DNA from: Deinococcales bacterium
GTDB lineage: Bacteria > Deinococcota > Deinococci > Deinococcales > JAAFIG01
Assembly: GCA_013298595.1 (NCBI GenBank)
Contig: JAAFIG010000043.1
Location: 1-36,509 of the forward strand
Length of the DNA stretch: 36,509 nt
Reading direction: 5' to 3'
Below, piece after piece: positions 32,285-36,509 of the stretch (position 1 is the stretch's first letter; each line of letters starts with the position of its first letter). A model generated the notes under the pieces. It worked only from the letters and a program-made list of their open reading frames with translations, was not told the DNA's origin and did no database searches. The position numbers were made by a program, and so were the translations under genes.

Positions 32285-34033
32285 CTATTTGATTTCAAAT
32301 TCGGTAATTCGATTATCATTACTAACATATAAAAAATTTCCGAAAAATCCTCTTTGAATTTCTACATTTCCGAAAATGTTATATGAATTTCTATCTTCAA
32401 ATAAAAACGGCTTCTCCATTTTTGGAACGTAGTTCGATAACCGCCGTAAAGTTTCGATTTCTCGTACTCTATTCTTCTCATATAGGTTATAATAGGATTT
32501 TTCAAGATCATCAACTATATTCCTTCTGACAATAAAGTCTACTTGGTTTCCATTTATATCAAATTTGTATGCAAAACGACTACTAAATATCCAGTAATAG
32601 TGATTTCCTTGAAACAAAATAGGGTTTTTTCTTATATTTTTACCAAGATATTTATTTAAATTTTTTAATTTTGTTGTATCTCTAAAATAAAAAAAACCAA
32701 ATCTCTTTTGATTTTGTAAATTATAGAAACTTATTATATGAAATCGGTCATCGTCTCTTTTTATGATAAAACTTACAGCAAGAGATCTTCTATTATACGG
32801 TAAAAAAAATGATTCTAGTTCAAGATTATATTCTTTCAATTTGCTTGGAAAAATAAAATTTCTCAACGCAAGTAGCTGACCATCTTTCTTATTGAGAAAT
32901 CTGATTACAAGGCTTTCACCTTTTTTGAATTGCTCAAAGCTTGGCGAAAGTAAATATTCGGCAGATCTATTTGTGATACTTTTCCAGTCATAAACTTCGG
33001 CTAGTAAAACACAAAGAAAAAAGGATAAAGTCAACGCTCTCGTTAATACCCATCTCCAATTCAAAGTAGGTTTCTTTATGCGATTACTCTTATCTTTAGG
33101 TCCAACGCTTTGAACCATGAAAGTCCTCATAGTATTCACATCTATGAAACGATTCTTAACTCTCATCTCGAGCGCTTTCTCGAAAACATCTGATAATTCC
33201 TTCGAGAACTTTTGTAAGGCTAACATATTTGGCTCAATGCTTGCGCCATTCGCCCGCTCAAGTGCATTTGGTACTCGAATACCAGTTATGGCTTCGCAAA
33301 AAGTTGCAGCTAAAGCATATAAATCTGTGGCTGGAGTCAATTCGACTTCACCACCAAATTGCTCGAGAGGTGCGTACTCTAGCGTGACTATGCGGTTACT
33401 AACTTTAATCCGTTCACCATTTTTAAATTCGGTTAAGCTCCCGAAATCAATTAATTCCACTCGAGACGGTGTAAAAATGATATTGGCAGGTTTGATGTCT
33501 CGGTGCAAAAAACCATGACCGTGCAATTCTTCTAGTACTTCGAGAATGGTGAGTAACGCACTTTTGGCTTCGGTTTCGGTTAATAATTTTCCTGTTTGAA
33601 TGCGTTGCTCGAGGGTCTCACCAGCTAAGTATTCCATTGCCATGTATGTTGTGTTATTTTCTTCCCAGTAAGCAAAGAGTTTAGTGGCACTTGGGTGCTT
33701 GAGGTTGCGTAACATTTTCGCTTCACGGTTGGTCCGAGCAATAGCAGATTGCATTCCGGATTGATGAATAGAGATTACTTGTGTATTGTAGCCTCGAGTC
33801 GCTAGACCTTCTGGAAAAAGTTCTTTGACTGCAAGGCGTTTTTGATGCTGAAGATGGACTACTTCATAAACAATACCAAAACCACCTCGACCAATCACTT
33901 GAATAATCTTGAGGGTATTGCTAAACAGTCTTGTGCCATTTGGTAGCACATCTGCACTAAGACTTGAGCCACAGGAAGCGCATAATGTGGCAGTGCCTTG
34001 ATTTTCAGTTTGGCAATATAGACAAGTTAGCAT
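32285..34033 (-). CDS. Zinc-ribbon Ser/Thr protein kinase with transmembrane span
   Basis: 582 residues from the chosen start; an upstream in-frame ATG at 34117 is possible. The N-terminus is a zinc ribbon (C4-C7 and C18-C21). A kinase domain of Hanks type follows: GRGGFGIVYEV (about 48-58), AVKELF, EYLAGETLEQRI, HRDIKPANIIF, LIDFGSLTEF (DFG), and APLEQF in place of APE. A membrane segment near residues 325-345 (ALTLSFFLCVLLAEVYDW) places about 230 C-terminal residues outside. That part is Lys/Phe/Tyr/Asn-rich, matches no family I know, and is encoded in AT-rich DNA lacking CTCGAG, while the kinase half has five sites. The tail may be acquired or fast-evolving. No partner phosphatase is adjacent. 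Confidence 0.85.
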   Translation of the reverse strand: MLTCLYCQTENQGTATLCASCGSSLSADVLPNGTRLFSNTLKIIQVIGRGGFGIVYEVVHLQHQKRLAVKELFPEGLATRGYNTQVISIHQSGMQSAIARTNREAKMLRNLKHPSATKLFAYWEENNTTYMAMEYLAGETLEQRIQTGKLLTETEAKSALLTILEVLEELHGHGFLHRDIKPANIIFTPSRVELIDFGSLTEFKNGERIKVSNRIVTLEYAPLEQFGGEVELTPATDLYALAATFCEAITGIRVPNALERANGASIEPNMLALQKFSKELSDVFEKALEMRVKNRFIDVNTMRTFMVQSVGPKDKSNRIKKPTLNWRWVLTRALTLSFFLCVLLAEVYDWKSITNRSAEYLLSPSFEQFKKGESLVIRFLNKKDGQLLALRNFIFPSKLKEYNLELESFFLPYNRRSLAVSFIIKRDDDRFHIISFYNLQNQKRFGFFYFRDTTKLKNLNKYLGKNIRKNPILFQGNHYYWIFSSRFAYKFDINGNQVDFIVRRNIVDDLEKSYYNLYEKNRVREIETLRRLSNYVPKMEKPFLFEDRNSYNIFGNVEIQRGFFGNFLYVSNDNRITEFEIK

Positions 34034-34212
34034 ATGGTTGTTACGAGACAAGCATCTATTTCGTTCCTTTTGTATTCTATCGTTTCTCAAGCTTAACAAC
34101 CAGCAGCATAGGTTCATGATTCTTAAACGAATGATTGTTTTTCATATTATTTGAGGCGAATTTCTATTCGGGCAATTTCTATAAACTGGTTAGTTATGAA
34201 GCCAAAGGTATC

Positions 34213-34728
34213 TCACGGATCGAGAATTTTTGATACCGTTTCCTCAATCGTTAAACCACTCGAGTCAATCACAATCCATCCCTCTTGATCCATATTTGTG
34301 TATTCATTATGCAAGTACCGAATGGCAGGTTCCAAACCTTTGGGGTCAAAATTCTTATTGGTTCGGCTCGAGCTTCGTTGTAATGCAACTTCAAGATTGG
34401 GAAGTAAAAGTATTCTTTTGAATTCGGCTCTCTCGAGGTGTGGAGCGTAGTCGGTTTCAAAATCCTTGGTCGAAAAAACATCATCTATAGCAACAGTAAA
34501 ACCAGCCCTCGAGTAGTTTGTAGCCATTTGTACAGCATTTTCTCGAGCTAATGCAAATTGCCGAGTGGTTTCATCTGTCCATGTTGGCACTGGATGAGCA
34601 ATGCCAGACACCACCATTTCTCGTAAATCATCTACAGGCACGTGTACACCTTTGGCAAAGCGTTGCATTAAAGCTTTACAAACACTACTTTTACCCGACG
34701 CTGGCGTACCCGAAATCAGATAAATCAT
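34213..34728 (-). CDS. P-loop kinase/AAA_33-like ATPase
   Basis: 171 residues. The N-terminus MIYLISGTPASGKSSVCKAL is a Walker A motif at residue 7. The AIDDVFS segment and FKRILLLPNLEVALQRSSSR give the lid and Arg-rich part typical of AAA_33/zeta-toxin-like kinases that phosphorylate small molecules or tRNA termini. Substrate unknown. It overlaps orf70 by four bases (ATGA), so it is translationally coupled as the last gene of the tam operon. The 179 bases to the kinase start upstream are AT-rich with short imperfect repeats (ATTTCTAT) and no ORF. Confidence 0.75.
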   Translation of the reverse strand: MIYLISGTPASGKSSVCKALMQRFAKGVHVPVDDLREMVVSGIAHPVPTWTDETTRQFALARENAVQMATNYSRAGFTVAIDDVFSTKDFETDYAPHLERAEFKRILLLPNLEVALQRSSSRTNKNFDPKGLEPAIRYLHNEYTNMDQEGWIVIDSSGLTIEETVSKILDP

Positions 34729-34937
34729 GTTGCGCGTTTCCTCTCGAGTGTTGCCATAAAATCATTGTAAACACTTGAATCAAACATATTGGGATTTGTT
34801 TCAATAAAAGCCCAAGCATCTTCGATAGTGACAAACTCGAGTTTATTACTTTCCCACTCGAGCCGCACGCGGCTTTGAGCTGTGATGAACAGTTTCAAAG
34901 CATTTGTCTCGAGAATTAAGCGATCTTGTTTTATCAT
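34725..34937 (-). CDS. 70-residue unknown protein coupled to tam and the P-loop kinase
   Basis: Starts MIKQDRLILETNALKLFITAQ, with a probable beta hairpin then helix (LEFVTIEDAWAFIETNPNMF) and a charged end LERKRAT. No family is recognised; the size and the DAWAFIETN segment recall antitoxin-like or accessory proteins but this is a guess. ATG overlaps the tam stop by four bases (ATGA), and its stop overlaps the kinase start in the same way, so all three are one coupled unit. The segment carries four CTCGAG sites in 213 bases. Confidence 0.6.
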   Translation of the reverse strand: MIKQDRLILETNALKLFITAQSRVRLEWESNKLEFVTIEDAWAFIETNPNMFDSSVYNDFMATLERKRAT

Positions 34938-35698
34938 AAGTACGCAATCATAAATAAGCGATTAAACTCGAACAGTACCCGACCATCTTTTTGCATCGGG
35001 TAGTCTACGCGTACTTGCTCGAGTAGCAGCGCTTCAAATTGAATTCGGGCATCATCGTCTGGCAAAGCCTCGAGAAACGGACGCAAACCCGTACCCCGAA
35101 TCCACTCGAGAATCGCTTCTGCATTTGGCATGACATGCTGATACGCGGTTTGCCATAACTCAATTTTGTTGGCTGGTAGCAGCGCATCATAATAAAATTG
35201 CGGAGTCTCGAGCGATAATGCTGTACTCGCTTTGGATAATTCATCAACCCATTGAGGGTTTTTGGCAATCTCGAGCATGGCTTGGTGCAAATACGAACGT
35301 TGATGGGCAGGAATTTGAATGGCTAAAGCACCACCCGCTGCCACCAGATTCTTGAGTTTAGGTAACAGGTCTGCGTGATTCTTGACCCACTGAATAGCGG
35401 CATTGGAAAACACCAAATCAAACTTTGTTTCGGACTGAAAAGTTGCCATATCTGCCTCGAGCCAATGCCAATCAGGATGCGCTTTTCGTGCTTGTGCGAG
35501 CATGGCACTCGAGGAATCTAAACCAGTTAAGTCCGTATTCGCCCAGCGCCGAGCCAGAATTTCGGTACTATTGCCAGGACCACAACCCAAATCAACAATA
35601 GATTTTGGCTCGAGTTGAATTCTCGTGACCAAATCTATCGCTGGCTGTGTGCGTTCATTGGTAAATTGCAGGTACAAATTGGCATCCCAAGTTGGCAT
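34934..35698 (-). CDS. tam: Trans-aconitate 2-methyltransferase-like protein
   Basis: 254 residues from ATG 35698 (E. coli Tam is 252). A class I SAM-dependent methyltransferase: SIVDLGCGPGNSTEIL (motif I), DLTGLDSSSAMLAQAR, DLVFSNAAIQWVKNH, GGALAIQIPA, with the WDANLYLQF opening and the RGTGLRPFLEALP region characteristic of Tam, which methylates the aconitate isomer that inhibits aconitase. The upstream in-frame start at 35767 would overlap the preceding gene; GGAG lies seven bases before 35698 and the Tam-like N-terminus begins there. First gene of a three-gene coupled unit. Confidence 0.82.
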   Translation of the reverse strand: MPTWDANLYLQFTNERTQPAIDLVTRIQLEPKSIVDLGCGPGNSTEILARRWANTDLTGLDSSSAMLAQARKAHPDWHWLEADMATFQSETKFDLVFSNAAIQWVKNHADLLPKLKNLVAAGGALAIQIPAHQRSYLHQAMLEIAKNPQWVDELSKASTALSLETPQFYYDALLPANKIELWQTAYQHVMPNAEAILEWIRGTGLRPFLEALPDDDARIQFEALLLEQVRVDYPMQKDGRVLFEFNRLFMIAYL

Positions 35699-35699
35699 G

Positions 35700-36155
35700 T
35701 TAAACTCCGAATTGGCGCAAATGATGGTCACAGTGTAAGTACGCCCATCGTTGCCATTCTTCTGCACTTAAATTTCCAAACAGCGAGTGTTTCACAAATT
35801 TTACTTCGTTGGCACTGACTCGCCGTATCCACTCGAGCAATACAGCTTTGTCTGCTGCAAATTCTTTGGGTGTTGTACCTTGTTTTTCTTGGTCGTTTTC
35901 TTTGGCTGTCGGCGCTCCTTTTGCCCAAGCCAGCCCTGAATAAAGCGCCAACCATTTCAGCAACGGTTTTAGAAAATTTGGCATCGGTGGTGGAGTAATG
36001 ACACGATTGCCTGATACTGAGTTAAAAGCATCAATCAGATGACAAATTGCTTGGTGTGAGTTCATTTTGCCCCACTGCCTTGGAGAATTTGGTTCAAGAG
36101 CAGCGAGGCGGGTTTGAATTTCAAGAACATCTGTTGATTGCGAAAAAGATTTCAT
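35700..36155 (-). CDS. DUF1569 protein
   Basis: 151 residues from ATG 36155. DUF1569 (DinB-like four-helix fold) features: LAALEPNSPRQWGKMNSHQAICHLIDAFNSVSG at residues about 20-55, with the conserved His, and LSAEEWQRWAYLHCDHHLRQFG at the C-terminus, giving the paired His ligands of a metal-binding bundle. The start is chosen from TACAAT exactly six bases upstream; the longer in-frame ATG at 36200 would overlap leuD. One base separates its stop from the tam start. Role unknown; such proteins are often thiol- or metal-linked hydrolase relatives. Confidence 0.68.
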   Translation of the reverse strand: MKSFSQSTDVLEIQTRLAALEPNSPRQWGKMNSHQAICHLIDAFNSVSGNRVITPPPMPNFLKPLLKWLALYSGLAWAKGAPTAKENDQEKQGTTPKEFAADKAVLLEWIRRVSANEVKFVKHSLFGNLSAEEWQRWAYLHCDHHLRQFGV

Positions 36156-36167
36156 TTCAATATTGTA
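36156..36167 (-). promoter_or_regulatory. Leaderless promoter of the DUF1569 gene
   Basis: Minus-strand TACAAT (36162-36167), six bases (ATTGAA), then the ATG ending at 36155. There is no Shine-Dalgarno. Confidence 0.65.
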
Positions 36168-36196
36168 AAGTGATGTGACTGAAAGTCTTGTTACAC

Positions 36197-36509
36197 TCAA
36201 TACGGCTTTGCTCGAGCTTCAAAAGCACCAATCACATCGGTTTTATTTAGCAAGTACCCAAGGTCATCTACACCATCAAGCAAACACAATTTCCGAAATG
36301 GATCAATACTAAAACCATGACTCGAGCCATCAGGTAACGTGACAGTTTGACTTGGTAAATCCACTTTGATTTGCGAATCAGGAGCTTGCTCAAGCAGATT
36401 CCAAATGCTCGAGACAACATCTTCGGGCAATGCCACAGGCAACAAACCATTTTTTAAACTGTTGTTATGAAAAATATCGGCAAACACAGGCGCGATCACT
36501 GTTTTAAAA
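36197..36509 (-). CDS. leuD: 3-isopropylmalate dehydratase small subunit, C-terminal part
   Basis: The frame is open to the window edge (36509), so the N-terminus is missing; about 104 residues remain. LeuD sequence is clear: VIAPVFADIFHNNSLKNGLLPVALPED, then FSIDPFRKLCLLDGVDDLGYLLNKTDVIGAFEAR, the E. coli-type ending. With LeuC it isomerises 2- to 3-isopropylmalate, the step before leuB, which lies 4 kb downstream on the same strand behind unrelated genes. The GTG at 36497-36499 is internal, not a start. Confidence 0.88.
   Translation of the reverse strand, partial: FKTVIAPVFADIFHNNSLKNGLLPVALPEDVVSSIWNLLEQAPDSQIKVDLPSQTVTLPDGSSHGFSIDPFRKLCLLDGVDDLGYLLNKTDVIGAFEARAKPY

Larger units (their letters stand above)
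277..36413. repeat. Highly iterated palindrome CTCGAG, about 230 copies
   Basis: A hand count finds about 230 CTCGAG hexamers, against roughly 9 expected for a random hexamer in this length. The first is at 277-282 and the last at 36408-36413. Sites occur in all three codon phases: Leu-Glu, (A/T/S/P)-Arg-(A/V/E/D/G) and x-Ser-(Ser/Arg). They also occur in intergenic DNA and terminator stems. The largest gap is 32027-33166 (1140 bases). The hexamer contains no stop codon in any frame on either strand. Confidence 0.9.

Noticed and set aside
35699-35767. Longer tam start at 35767
   Set aside because: It overlaps the coding end of the DUF1569 gene, and the Tam family begins at the ATG at 35698, which has GGAG.
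277-36413. CTCGAG sites as cloning or linker artefacts (XhoI site)
   Set aside because: They lie inside open reading frames of recognisable conserved proteins, in every codon phase, without breaking any frame, so they are genomic.
1-36509. tRNA, rRNA or CRISPR array
   Set aside because: I saw no T-loop plus anticodon stem arrangement, no rRNA-like block and no regularly spaced direct repeats apart from the dispersed CTCGAG.

Overview
The window is a gene-dense bacterial chromosome segment with no rRNA, tRNA, CRISPR array or prophage that I can see. It reads as a low-to-mid GC member (mid-40s % by eye) of a Deinococcus-Thermus-like lineage. That placement is tentative. It rests on gene content (speA, a short ClpC, CdaA/CdaR, SufU, DUF1800/DUF1501 pairs, secreted DUF3352 and GHL10 proteins) and on a very regular pattern of promoters whose -10 box lies exactly six bases before the start codon. 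That pattern predicts leaderless mRNAs, which are known to be abundant in Deinococcus deserti.

The dominant genome-scale signal is the palindrome CTCGAG. By hand I count about 230 copies in 36.5 kb, roughly one per 160 bp, against about 9 expected for a random hexamer. They occur in all reading frames, in intergenic DNA and inside two terminator stems. They are absent from one 1.14 kb AT-rich stretch in the C-terminal half of a protein kinase gene. This resembles the HIP1 highly iterated palindrome of cyanobacteria but with a different sequence.

Layout. 1-6.4 kb: end of gyrA, a BON/LysM protein, plsY, a convergent L-asparaginase, a secreted phosphodiester glycosidase, a PAS-GGDEF-EAL protein and a convergent unknown protein. 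6.5-11.7 kb: radical SAM protein, sufU, two tandem SHOCT-type membrane proteins and speA. 11.7-18 kb on the minus strand: clpC, a small beta-barrel-like protein, an arsenic-type operon (arsR, a 63-residue protein, a DUF6428-like protein, an ArsN2-ArsN1 fusion) and cdaA-cdaR for c-di-AMP. 18.1-31 kb on the plus strand: GHL10 hydrolase-like protein, two tandem DUF1800/DUF1501 pairs with an embedded 48-residue zinc-ribbon protein and a structured intergenic element, a multi-cluster ferredoxin-like protein, a palindromic MITE-like element, a large MA-type metalloprotease and a DUF3352 protein. 31-36.5 kb on the minus strand: leuB, a zinc-ribbon Ser/Thr kinase with an AT-rich receptor-like tail, a tightly coupled tam-orf70-P-loop kinase operon, a DUF1569 protein and the end of leuD.

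Most novel points: the CTCGAG iteration; the TANNNT-N6-ATG leaderless promoter class, which also fixes several start codons; and the arsenic-type operon, in which three consecutive products end in paired or near-paired cysteines, two matching operators are present, and the last gene fuses two acetyltransferases normally encoded separately.
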